Shown here piece after piece: positions 1-10,439 of a DNA stretch of 64,000 bases. Every line of letters starts with the position of its first letter. The first letter of the stretch is position 1. Source of the stretch: Bimastos eiseni (Eukaryota > Annelida > Clitellata > Crassiclitellata > Lumbricidae); assembly GCA_959347315.1 (NCBI GenBank), contig OY365819.1, forward strand, positions 24,463,495 to 24,527,494, written 5' to 3'. The translations under genes and the position numbers were made by a program. Under the pieces are notes generated by a model. The model was not told the DNA's origin, did no database searches, and was given only the letters and a program-made list of their open reading frames with translations.

Positions 1-2269
1 TGCATCTGCTGGTGACGCTTGTCTTGCTCGTGATGCTGTTGGTGTCGATGTCTATGTCACTCTGAAATTCTGAAATGCTGGAGGCTGTCAGACTCTGCTG
101 TCTGGGATACAACTGATGCAAAGGAGAGACCCCTGGACCGCTTTGTATTCATTGCTCGTCTTTCCCTTTGCCCCCTTCACGGCCTCACACCTTAACGTTT
201 AGTGGCATACCAGTAAGGCCATCGCAATCCGCGTGATCAGAGCGTAATCACAGTGTGAGAAATCGTACTAGGAACGCGGTTGGCACGCAGCTGATACGCG
301 GTGAGCGTTGCTAAGGCCCAGCACAAGCGTAGTTTGCACCACGTGATCGTGTTGGTCGAGGTGAAGACGCGGTGGGTGTAACGCAAACGGCTCACTAAAA
401 CAGTAATTGGCCACAATCTCACCACGTTCAGCAACATTTCTTGAGGCTGATGATGACGACGACGATGACGATTACGATGACGATGGCGATGATGAGGAGG
501 ATGATGATGATGACGACGACGACGGTGATGACGATGATAAGGATAGTAATGATAGTTTTAATTTACTTGAAATTGACAAACTTCAGAATGATTAGAATAA
601 AGCATAAGCTAATGATGACAGGGCGCCTATGACGTAATAGATCCATTAATAACTAGTCAAACTTATGGGAGATGTCATATGGAAGTAGAACTCGGTTCAA
701 CAGCTCTGCACCCAAGTGCGTTGTCCATAACTGAATGGGAAACGGTCTAAAGAAACTACACCTGGTGTCTCAATCTGACACAACTCAGCGCTCTCTAATC
801 AGCCGGATGCCTTTGCTCAGATTTTACGTGGAACATTCTGAGATGTAGAGGTTACGATAATTATACAAGTTGCACTATTTTTACCATGTCGCTGAAATTC
901 TACACTCTAGACTGAAGGCAGATGAAAGACGAACTTACAAAGTAGGCCTACACTTGCCATTTTAGCTTATGAGATAATTCTAATCAACTTCTGGACAGAG
1001 AGTAAAAATCAGATTTTGCTTGAATGTATACTTGTAATTGATGGAATTTTAAGTTAACCTTCACGTGATTATTTCAGTGTTCGTTCGGTGATGTACCTTG
1101 CAATCCAAGTGATGCCACTAACACAATTTTGACTTATTCATCAAATTGCGCATCATTCAACCCAAGTAAGCATGTCTTCGGTAAACATTCAAAGGTATCA
1201 CTTATCCGCTCTTATAAACATATCCGTTAACTCTGAGGAATGCTTGTAATGTTGATAGGAAACTCCCGGGATGTTTGACTGTATGCGACTTCGTCAGAAG
1301 TAGATATTTTTATTAAATAGTGCAATCTGAATGTGTTTGGTTATTAATGTCTAATCCGTTTCGCATTTGTTCAACTGTATATGACTCACACATAAAAAAG
1401 TTTAGGCTTAATGTTGTTGTTTTAAATTTGATAATGATTAGTATTTCGCATTGTTTCTTGCGATCGGAACGATTTTAATCTTAATCATAATAATTGTTGT
1501 GTTGCGCTTCTTTATCACCAGTTAGTCGATGGATTAACATCTGTTAGATTTTAAAGTATTATGAAGTAACACGAGCTCGTTAGAACGCGGTTATCATACC
1601 GTTCGTTTTCTCTCGATATCTAGACCTGGAATATCTATTTATTTTATGGCTTTTTGTTCGGAATTTTGCAGGATTGTAGATTAAAACGTTTGAATTGTAA
1701 AACTGGAGAGCAAAATTAATAAATTTATATTCCACAACGGTATATCAGTTAACATCGTAAGACGTCACAATGCGTGTTGCTTAGCAACGAACGAAGACGA
1801 CAACTCATTTGTCGTTTTAACGTGAAGTTGTTTATATCGAATATTCAAGATTATTTCTCTAACTCCTGGGCACGACGTAAAACTGCAACCGGTTATGGGC
1901 TAACCTGAAAACTTAGAACGGCAGCAGCGCGGTTCTTATCAGTAGCTGGCGGATGAGGAGCACAATGCGCCCAACGGCAGATACCGAGCTTATGATTCAG
2001 CGCATATCAGGTCCAACCTGGCACAAAGGTAAATCAACTGCGAAACCAGCAAGAGAATGAGGTACTCAGCTAGTCACACACTTCCCCACAGAACATGAAT
2101 GGAACAGAATATAGAAACTTTACTGGCTCGGACGTGACCCAGGATAAAAGGCCCGCGCCATCCACCGTGATAGTCAGGATGGTGCCGACAAGTGTACTAC
2201 TGACTCATCATCGTCGTCGTCGTCATCATCATCCTCATCGACACCATCGACAAAATCACAAATAGAAAA
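1..2269. other. No gene recognised; low-complexity and unique non-coding DNA
   Basis: No reading frame here resembles a known protein and no splice-bounded exon could be supported. The stretch contains an acidic-coding GAY repeat (separate entry) and, at about 2205-2245, a short TCATCG/TCGTCG-rich tract just before the RTE LINE. Upstream exons of the DEG/ENaC gene could lie here or off the window, but I could not identify them. Confidence 0.6.
448..541 (+). repeat. GAT/GAC trinucleotide-like low-complexity tract
   Basis: An imperfect GAT/GAC/GAG tract that reads as a run of Asp and Glu in one frame and as Met/Thr in another. All frames stay open only because of the repeat. It is best treated as a degenerate microsatellite, not as an exon. 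Confidence 0.75.
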
Positions 2270-5200
2270 CAAATGAAAGGAAAAATCAATCCAGTTAAAA
2301 TGTGGACACAGGATCAAAATAAGACAATGGATTGTAAGAGGGTTGAACTCGATGGGAAATTGTCGATACTTGGAAATGAACTCGAAAGATTAAACATCGC
2401 CATATGCGGGTTATCAGAAACCAAATGGTCAGATAATGGCCACTTCAAGACGCTAGATGGACATACAGTGCTCTTATCAGGTAAGACAAACAGGGAACAC
2501 CACGGAGTAGCCATCTAGATGAACAAGAATGTTGCCTCTAGTCTAATATCTTACAATCCAGTGAGCAACAGACTAATGATAGCCACAGTTTCATCTAGAG
2601 CAAGAAACGTTACAGTGTTACAATGCTATGCACCAACAGCGGGCAAACCAGATGAAGAAATCAATCAATTCTACACAGAGTTAAATCAGGTCATTGCAGA
2701 GACCCTCAAACGAAACATATTATTGATTACAGGAAATTTCAATGCTAGAGTTGGCGACGGTGCATTGGAAACCGATGTTCTCGGAAAATATGGGCACGGA
2801 AAAAGAAACAACATAGGACAAACTTGGTGGATTTCTGCACGCAACATAAGCTGGTTATCACCAATACGTTTTCTCGACTGCACAATAGACATAGATAGAC
2901 TTGGACAAGCCCAGACAGAGACATCAGATCGCAGATCGACTACATCCTGGTTATTAAACATTGGAAACAATCGACCAATAACGCCCGCACATGCCTCGGT
3001 GCAGATTGTGACTCAGACCACATTCTAGTAATACTGACCATGCATTTAAGATTAAAACAGAAACGAACCATCAAACCTCTTCTCCTAGACTTGGAAACAC
3101 TCAGAAACAATCAGATAGAACAGCAATACCAAGTTTACATAACTAAAAGATTCGAAGCACTTGAGGGAATTGCCGAACCACACCAGATGAACTACGGCAG
3201 CAACTTAAAGAGATCACTCTGAGAGCCGCCAAAACAACACTACCGAAGAACTGCGATAAGCTAAAGAATTGGATCTCCAGTGACACCTTTGAATTAATAA
3301 GAAAGAATAGAGAGGCAAAAACAAAGTCTCCACAAGAGTACAAAATTCTACGAAATCAGGTACAACGGATGTTACGAAGAGACAAGCAGTCGGAATTGGA
3401 GACATTATGCAACGAGCTGGAGGATAATGAAAGGAAAGGTAACACCAGACCTGTATTCCAAATGGTGAAGAAGCTCACTGGCTCGTTCAAGTCTCGAACC
3501 ACAGCCATCAATGACAACAACAACAAAAAACTTGTTGAACCGGTAGAAGTAAACCAAAGATGGAAAGAATATTGCAAAGAACTCTACAACAATGAAAAAG
3601 AGGAAAAGACATGAAAATCGAAATACAAGAAAAGGAAACACCGCCATTAAAAGAAGAGATCAAACGAGCCATATTGAAAGCAGCTATGCGGAAGTCACCA
3701 GGCCCAGATGGCGTAGCCGCTCAGCTGTTTAGATTTGGTGGAGAATGACTCTGACAAAACTACACGAGATATGCGTGGACGTATGGGAGACCGGGGATTG
3801 GCCACAAGAATGGTTACAGTCAATTTTTATTCCACTGCCGAAGAAAGGAAATTCACTTCACTGTGGTAATCACGGAACGATTGCGCTAGTCTCACATGCC
3901 AGTAATATTTTGTTACGAGTGATACTGGAACGCATCCAGACCAAGCTGGAAACAGAGATCGCTGAAGAACAGGTTGCCTTTAGGCCAAGAAGAGGCACGC
4001 GAGATCAAATTGTGAACTTAAGAATCATCTTGGAGAAAACGAGAGAAAGGAAACATCCACTGTACCTCTGTTTCATTGACTTTACAAAAGCTTTTTACAT
4101 GATTCAACACGATCAACTATGGAAAAACATGATGGAAATGGGTTTCCCATCCCACTTCATTCAGCTATTGCAAAATCTCTACAAACAACAACGAGCTACT
4201 GTACAGACAGACGGAATTATGTCGACATGGTTTAGTATCAAGAAAGGAGTCCGACAAGGATGTAATTTATCATAAAGACTGTTTAACATTCTGGCAGATC
4301 AGATAATGCGAAAATCACTACTAGGCTACCACAAACGATTCAGGATTGGACGGAAGACTATAAATAACCTTAGATATGCGGATGACATCGTGCTACCGGC
4401 CATTTCACCAGAGGATTTACAGGAGTTGGTGCAACGTGTTGAGATATCAGCAATAGAATACAGTATGCTGATTAACGTAGCAAAGACAAAGGCAATGACA
4501 AATAACAATGATGCACTTTTGATCAAGGTGGACGGATACAAACTGGAGCAAGTGGACTCATTTACGTACTTGGGGAACAGAGTAACGAAGGACAGGGACT
4601 GCACGAGGTAAAATCACGATTAGCTATAGGAATGTCAGTTATGTTTAAGTTGGTAAGCCTCTGGAAGAATAAATCAGTCAGTACTAAAACCACACTGCGA
4701 CTCATGAAAGCCTTGGCTTGGCTAGTAGCAACTTATGGTTGTGAGGCGTGGACAATAAAGAAAGAAGAAGAGAAGCGTATACAAGCATTTGAGAACAAGT
4801 GCATGAGGAAACTGCTCAAAATTCCATGGACAGCAATGGTGACCACTGAACAAGTGTATCAAATGGCGAAAGTTGACAGCAAACTGTTGGGCCACATTAA
4901 ATCCAGAAAACTGCGGTACTTCGTGAGACAGCCTAAAGACAGTATTGAGAACAATGTGATGTTGGGTATAGTGGAAGAACGCCGAAGTCGTGGAAGAACG
5001 CCGAAGTCGTGGAAGACCCAAAATCTGCTGGTTTGACAATGTCATGGCGTGGACTGGTTTAAAAGTCACAAGCTTAATGAACACCGTATTAGACAGAAAG
5101 CATTGTACATCACTCTCCCATTCATGTAGTCAACCATCGCGAGGCGACGATGACGATGTGACATGACATTACATGCTCCCGTAAAGCTGAACCATCCAGA
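2270..5200 (+). mobile_element. RTE/BovB-type non-LTR retrotransposon, degenerate
   Basis: Consecutive + strand frames carry an APE-type endonuclease, a reverse transcriptase and an RTE-style C-terminal region in the correct order. The endonuclease start (2390-2515) contains a motif of the form ICGLSETKW. The usual 5' end is not clear, and the DNA just before it is TCATCG-rich. After the last coding block there is a short tail near 5150-5180 with ACATGACATTACATG, like the short tandem tails of RTE elements. At 4977-5015 an 18-19-bp piece (GTGGAAGAACGCCGAAGTC) is tandemly duplicated. This LINE lies about 1 kb upstream of the first recognised DEG/ENaC exon. Confidence 0.85.
2273..5036 (+). pseudogene. 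RTE endonuclease-reverse transcriptase ORF, broken
   Basis: The ancestral polyprotein nicks target DNA (APE endonuclease) and primes cDNA synthesis (RT). The EN part covers 2273-3030 with a UAG at 2516-2518. The expected GDFNA metal-binding motif reads GNFNA near 2740. RT motifs follow: FRPRRGTRDQI near 3980, CFIDFTKAFY near 4070-4100, KKGVRQGC near 4245 and NNLRYADDIV near 4365-4390. The first catalytic Asp of the FTKAFD motif is Tyr here. The C-terminal block at 4632-5036 contains YGCEAWTIKKEEEKR, typical of RTE-like proteins. At least six frame changes or stops separate the pieces, so it is dead. RTE clade assignment is by motif style only; a tree would settle it. Confidence 0.85.
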
Positions 5201-6201
5201 GGCATCTTTCGGTCAAATGCAGAATTCTATCAGACAAGTAGGTTTCCGTTGAGATTTACTTTTGAACCGACCTGCTGGACGGATGATTAAGAACACAAAA
5301 GCAAGATGGTTTATCGTTTAATATTTCTTGACTTCTTGACATGCACGTTGGTCAATCCTAAATTGGCTGTTATCTGTAAGACATTTGCAAAGCTCAATGA
5401 AGTTTTTGATGATTTTAAGATACAAAGAGTTACGCAACGACGCATTCTGGACCCAATTATGGACTTCGTCTTGTACTGTGGGTAAATCAGTCGGATGCAT
5501 TCCTTATTCAGTCTCCAGGTGTTGGATTCAGGGTACGGTCATAATTGATTCAGTGAAATGTAATTCATCGCAGCTAAACTTATTGTTTTTTTCTGACGTT
5601 ACGCAATGGAGCCCCAGCTTGGTTCAGTGGCCAAGGTCTCCAAGTATTGATTCTATTTCAAAAATGCATTCATGTGTATATATCTTTCCCAAATTAACGG
5701 TTACGCACTTTTGCTATGAATCGCTAAAATATTCTGCTTAGGCTTCATATCACTAAATCACTATCCGCCGGGTTTCGCCAAGTACACTATTTTTTCCTGT
5801 AAGTGCGTATAAAACTGTCTCCATATTGACTGCTCATATTGCAGGGTAACTTCCTTTGCCCACTGGAGGTCTGGTACGTGGGATTCTTTGATAAAAATGA
5901 CTGTGCATTTCAGATTGAGGGCGACGATCAAAAATCAAAAAAAATTAATAAGCGCAAATGAAGGTCTATTTATCAAGATTAGGCATGTATTGGACACATA
6001 TTACAACTTATCATGCAGGAAATGACCTCAAACAGTTAAACTTAGAATTAGGCGCAATAGACCTACTTCATGTACATTTATTAAGTCCCCCTAAGTATGA
6101 TCATTTTCTGGTAGGCGATTGCAAGATAGCTCTGCATCATCTGCTTAAAGTTGACTGACCCCACGCGAATTTTGAACATAATTGTCTTTCATACATTGCA
6201 G
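5201..6201. other. Non-coding DNA upstream of the first recognised DEG/ENaC exon
   Basis: Probably intron of the channel gene, since 6202 starts at a 3' splice site. A second AG-bounded stretch at about 5845-5925 was examined, but its translation does not resemble the channel family. Open frames at 5385-5741 and 5958-6158 look random. Confidence 0.5.
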
Positions 6202-6300
6202 GTTGTTTTGCATGACCCAAACGACATACCTATAGTTTTAAATGCAGGATTCAGGGTGGGAATTGGCAGTTCTACATCTGTTTCATTTTCACTTAGAAAC
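6202..6300 (+). CDS. DEG/ENaC sodium-channel gene, internal exon (extracellular domain)
   Basis: Exon of an amiloride-sensitive/acid-sensing type cation channel (DEG/ENaC superfamily), a trimeric plasma-membrane Na+ channel. The 99-nt exon follows a TACATTGCAG acceptor and ends at a GTAAGT donor. It is phase 0 at both ends and encodes 33 residues. The start VVLHDPNDIP matches the conserved HDP-type motif that in this family precedes a G-F-V-T-S stretch, here GFRVGIGSSTSVSFSL. It joins in frame to the exon at 8985, giving the family order SFSL..LPTPYGDC. Upstream exons (TM1, finger domain) were not found, so this is the first identified exon but not the first exon of the gene. Confidence 0.85.
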
Positions 6301-6916
6301 GTAAGTCAATCCTTTTGCACCCGTAACATTACTAAAATTGTTATTTACACATTCTGTTTATACTCGCTTAGCACTTAATTTTTCAGTTGGTAAACCGTGT
6401 GGCTGAACGTTCTTAAATTCTGAGGCACAAACCAATGGTGACTAACTTTAAGTTAGTCCTTGCTATATATATTTAATAACATGCGGCTTTTGAACAGCAT
6501 GATTTTCAGTTCTTGAATGGGTTACACGTTGACTTAATTGCAGACTCTTAATTATAGTATCGTTATTTAATTTTGCAACCGTTGCCGTTGTCGCAGGTTC
6601 AAATAGAAGTGTGAGCAGTTTCTCTCTCTGAGTCTTTACTCGCCGTGAAAGTGTAGAATTCTTCTCAGTCACTATTGATGAGCTCCCTAAAGTCTTTATC
6701 TGTTTACCACCGTCATTGACCATGTATCTATACGCATTTTAATCGCACATTATTTTATGCACAGTATATCCATAGCGATAATAATAAGTATAATAATGAT
6801 ATAATAATAATAGTAATAATAATAGTAATAATAATTAATTAAATGACGAGGGAGCAGCTGCTCCTGAATAATAATATTCCTCATTATTGACTGATTTTAT
6901 TGACACGTTCACATTC

Positions 6917-6984
<68 letters not shown>
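6917..6984. repeat. (AAT)n microsatellite
   Basis: About 22 uninterrupted AAT units. It makes long artificial poly-Tyr or poly-Asn frames on both strands. Confidence 0.95.
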
Positions 6985-6985
<1 letters not shown>

Positions 6986-7089
6986 TAGGAAAACATGAAA
7001 AGCTGGAACACTATATCTGAATATCATTCGTTGAACAATAATAATTATTATTTTTGATAAACCACTATTCAAACCATAATAGTAGCGGT

Positions 7090-7165
7090 AGTTAAACATC
7101 ACTGTGTGACAACAAATATCATTAGCGTAGCCCTCCTTCTTTATCCACGCTTTTGATTGACACTC

Positions 7166-7166
<1 letters not shown>
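7090..7166 (+). repeat. Dispersed ~100-bp repeat, copy 1
   Basis: Shares the core ACTGTGTGA...ATCATT...CCCTCCT..TTTATCCA with the other copies in this window. It is cut short by the following AAT microsatellite. Confidence 0.75.

Positions 7167-7217
<51 letters not shown>
7166..7217. repeat. (AAT)n microsatellite
   Basis: About 17 AAT units directly after a CACTCAT sequence, comparable to the CATTCAT preceding the 6917 tract. Confidence 0.95.
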
Positions 7218-7990
7218 GCAATCAAGATGGGACGGCCCTTTGATCGAGCTCGGATTCACAGACCTCGACACAGGAATGCCTGATTCACAGAATCAGGCAC
7301 GTCTTAGAGCAGCGGCAGCACCACACGCAGGCGACTGGCTCTTAGCCCTACCGATTACCCACTGCGGGCTGAGACTTGACGATGAGTCCCTGAGGGTGGC
7401 GGTAGGTTACAGACTTGGGTTACCCGTTTGTTTTCCTCATTGCTGCCCATGCGGTGCCCTGGTCGAGAGAAACGGATATCACGGTGTCTCATGTGGCCTG
7501 GGCCGGGGACGCTGGCCCAGACACGCGACCCTGAACGACCTTATTTGTAGGAGTCTAATCCGTGCAGGGATCCCCACTGTCAAAGGGCCGGTGGGCTTGA
7601 CCCGATCCGACGGAAAAAGACCACACTCGTATACTATGGCGGGCGGGGTGGTTTTTATATGGGACGCGACAGCGTCAGATAATTTGGCAACGTCGTATCT
7701 TCCAGAAATATGAGAATGAGCGGGTGCAGCGGCCGAGAGGGCGGCGAACCTCAAAACTCAGAAATACGCCGAGCTAGCCACCACGTGCGTCTTCACACCG
7801 GTGGCATTCGAAACTTTGACCCCATCAATTCCGAAGGCCAAAGCTTCCTTTCAGAACTGGGACACAAACTGAGCGCCGTTTCTGAGGAGTAGAGGGAGAC
7901 GATTTTCCTCTACCAGCGTATATCGATGACTATTCAACGCTACAATGCAATTGCTTTCAAGGGAACTTTCGCTGCTCAGGAGTCCAACGA
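7218..7990 (+). mobile_element. C-terminal fragment of a non-LTR retrotransposon polyprotein
   Basis: A 160-residue stretch (to 7713) contains LPITHCGLRLDDESLRVAVG, a Cys-containing CFPHCCPCG segment, GYHGVSCGLG, and GIPTVKGPVGLTRSDGKRP. This signature belongs to C-terminal regions of LINE polyproteins common in aquatic invertebrates. Homology continues past the first stop in a shifted frame (AAAERAANLKTQKYAELA near 7720-7780, then VAFETL), and ends near 7985. The higher GC content than the surrounding intron supports a foreign origin. I cannot name the clade with certainty. Confidence 0.65.
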
Positions 7991-8039
7991 GCAGGGCTAT
8001 TCCGGACGACATAGCCACTAATTAACATTGAAGACCCTG

Positions 8040-8106
8040 ATGAAATAAGAATAATGATAATAATAAATAATAATAACTAATATTATTATTATGAATAATA
8101 ATAATA
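8040..8106. repeat. Degenerate AAT/ATT microsatellite
   Basis: Imperfect AATAAT and TTATTATTATG units that can fold on themselves, because both AAT and ATT runs are present. Confidence 0.7.
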
Positions 8107-8145
8107 TCTTGCATATTGATTGCATATGGTAAATAGGTATGAGGA

Positions 8146-8742
8146 CGTTTAGTCATCGAACTTTTGGTCAACGGATGGTTGATCACGGACGATTGGTCAA
8201 TGGACGATTGGTGATCAAGGGCGTTTAGTGAATAGGACGGTTGATTAATAGTTCGTTAGAAAACAATGAATGAGGTTATAACATTTTTAGTTTATTATGT
8301 TTTCTAAACTCTATTGTTTATAAAGCAATCAGTGAGGCTGATAAATAAGATTTGTATGGATGGGTGAAGTGCTATAGGGTTAAAAGTTTATAAATCATTC
8401 CCTGAAAACAAATCATAAAATTGATAGGCATGGGTGTTATGGTTGTTATTCCACGAAACAATACACTTTAATATAGAGTAGTTTTTATATGAATGTAGTT
8501 AATTGGTTAAAACACGGAGGTACCTAATTGTTGAGACATAATATATCTGTTGTGTGTACTGATAAGAGAACTGACAAGCTTTTTGAAAACGTTTCCATAC
8601 CTGAAATAAAAATTTCTGATCAACAGTCATCTTCAGGAAAGGACCCTTGATCAGCAGTCCCTTGACGAACAGTTGGCTTCATCAACCTTCCGTTGACCTA
8701 TCGTCCGTGACCAATCGTCGTTTACCAAACTTCCTAGAACGG
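8146..8742. mobile_element. Foldback/MITE-like element with arms of degenerate short repeats
   Basis: The left arm (about 8146-8260) is made of degenerate 14-15-bp units like GGTCAACGGACGATT. The right arm (about 8605-8742) is made of the same units in reverse complement, such as AATCGTCCGTTGACC-type words. About 350 bp of AT-rich unique DNA separates them, with no ORF. Such arms are typical of foldback (Galileo-like) or MITE elements. The precise ends and target-site duplication were not determined. Confidence 0.6.
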
Positions 8743-8984
8743 GTAGATGTACTATAAATGGCTTATGTTCCACGTAATTTACAGTGTTGGTTTATTGTCT
8801 GATTTTGAACTCTTACAAGGTTTTCAGCAATTCTTGAATTACACTTTGCAAACAATTTAATTTCTTTGCCCTAGAAAAGGTAGTTTCCTTTAAAAGTTAT
8901 TTTAAATGCTTTACACTGAGGAAAATCATGATATTATATTTCTAATGGAGAAAGTAATATAAAGATGACTTCTTTTATTTGTAG

Positions 8985-9114
8985 CTGACCATGTTGCCAA
9001 CGCCATATGGTGATTGTCGTGATGCTAAAAAGTATACGTTCTCATTATGTCTTTGGCAATGTGTTGGGAATTATGTGATGTCCATGTGTGGATGTCGACC
9101 AACTTTTTTGGACG
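8985..9114 (+). CDS. DEG/ENaC sodium-channel gene, internal exon (Cys-rich region)
   Basis: A 130-nt exon between a TTTGTAG acceptor and a GTATAA donor. It starts in phase 0 and ends with one base of a split Gly codon. It encodes LPTPYGDC, then a cysteine series ending CGCR, matching the family order LP.PYG.C...C...C......C.CR of the extracellular thumb region. The split codon completes exactly with the GT that opens the exon at 13226. Cysteine spacing and splice phase agree, so confidence is high. Confidence 0.88.
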
Positions 9115-9394
9115 GTATAACTTTCATAAGTAATCTGCTTGATTTAATGTATTGTGTATTTGTGTGCATGCATTTAGGTCTAATTGTGTGCAGTAAAAGG
9201 TTATTTAAGGCTAACGCTTTCTGTGTTCATGCAGAAAGCGTTGCTAGTAAGACATGATTTTACTGTTACACTGAAATCACCAAATACACATTTACTACCC
9301 TTTGCAAGAGCTGATTAATCAGTTGCACTGAACAGACAAACAATTTATCCAACGATTTTCATTTACTTCGTATTTCCAGCCTCTGTGTTCATAT

Positions 9395-9945
9395 GAATGA
9401 ATGTATGTATGTATGTATATATGTATGTATTAATTGGACGAACAGCTGTATGTATGTATATATGTATATGTGTGTATGTATGTATGTATGTACGCATGTA
9501 TGTATGTATTTTTATTCTAAAATTTGATATCGCCACTCTTCCAACATTATTTGCTCTGAAGTGCGCAACGCCTCGACGGCGCAGCTGCAGTTGTACTGCA
9601 GAGCAATTGTGCGCGAAGGACTTGCACAATGTCCCTACACAGGAAATGACGTCTCGGACGAGGATCGAAGCCTGTATGTATGTGTGTATGTATGTAGGTA
9701 TGTATATACATATGTATGTATATTTTTATGTATGTATGTATGTGTGTATGTATGTATGTATGTATGCATGTATGTTTTGTATGTGCACATACATACATAT
9801 AAACACACATACATACATGCATATATGCATACATACATACAAAACTATGTATGTGCATGCATGTGTGTATATATGTGTATATGTATGTATATATGTATGT
9901 ATGTATATATGTGTATATATTTGTATGTATGTATTTCTTCTGCAG
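9395..9945. repeat. (TATG)n microsatellite in two blocks around a ~150-bp unique segment
   Basis: TATG/TGTA tetranucleotide blocks at about 9395-9515 and 9672-9945. They flank a GC-richer segment (9520-9672) with CTGCAGTTGTACTGCAG and a B-box-like GGATCGAAGCC near its end. The segment could be a small mobile repeat embedded in the microsatellite. The long Tyr/Val/Met and His/Thr frames on both strands are artefacts of the repeat. Confidence 0.85.
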
Positions 9946-10439
9946 TAAGTTGATTCTGCATTGCATTTACTAGTATCATGTGATTTCTTTGTGACATACC
10001 GACGTTATTATCAGTTTCCTCTATTTGTATTTATAAATCTTACGGACTTTGTGTTATTCAGAATTGTTAAATTTTGATATTTCAATCTCACATCTACACA
10101 TATTCTCGGCCGTGAATATCTTGCATGTGTTGCACTCTTTTGGATTTTTAACTTACTGCATTATCTGTGTTGATTATCTAAACATAACATTGTCACCATA
10201 TTTAATTATTTTGTGTTTGTGCTGCCAGCGTTGCTGCTATGGCCGTTTATTGGTCTCTTTGTTCAGCTGCATTTCGGACATTGCCTATTTTCTTTTGACA
10301 TGTTATAGTTTTTATTGTTGTTTTCTTTTTGCATTTTTGTTCCATGTTACGTTTTGACTATGAACTTTAAACCAATTAAATTAGTTAAGTGCACGTTATT
10401 TTTTTAAACCTTACACCATCAACCTATGTGTATCCATTG

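Larger units (their letters stand above)
6301..8984 (+). other. Intron of the DEG/ENaC gene
   Basis: A 2.7-kb intron with GTAAGT donor and TTTATTTGTAG acceptor. It contains AAT microsatellites, one copy of the ~100-bp dispersed repeat, a LINE C-terminal fragment and a foldback-like element, each listed separately. The remainder is AT-rich with no coding evidence. Confidence 0.8.

Noticed and set aside
407..632. Asp/Glu-rich open frames that look like an acidic protein
   Set aside because: They arise from a GAT/GAC tract open in several frames, with no splice sites or homology.
5845..5925. Possible extra DEG/ENaC exon after TTGCAG
   Set aside because: Translation lacks any family motif and there is no good donor in a compatible phase.
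6884..7225. Poly-Tyr and poly-Asn open frames
   Set aside because: Products of (AAT)n on either strand.
9520..9672. tRNA-derived SINE between microsatellite blocks
   Set aside because: Only a B-box-like GGATCGAAGCC is visible; no A box or cloverleaf, so not called.
9363..9966. Several long overlapping frames rich in Tyr, His, Met and Val on both strands
   Set aside because: All are translations of the TATG microsatellite.
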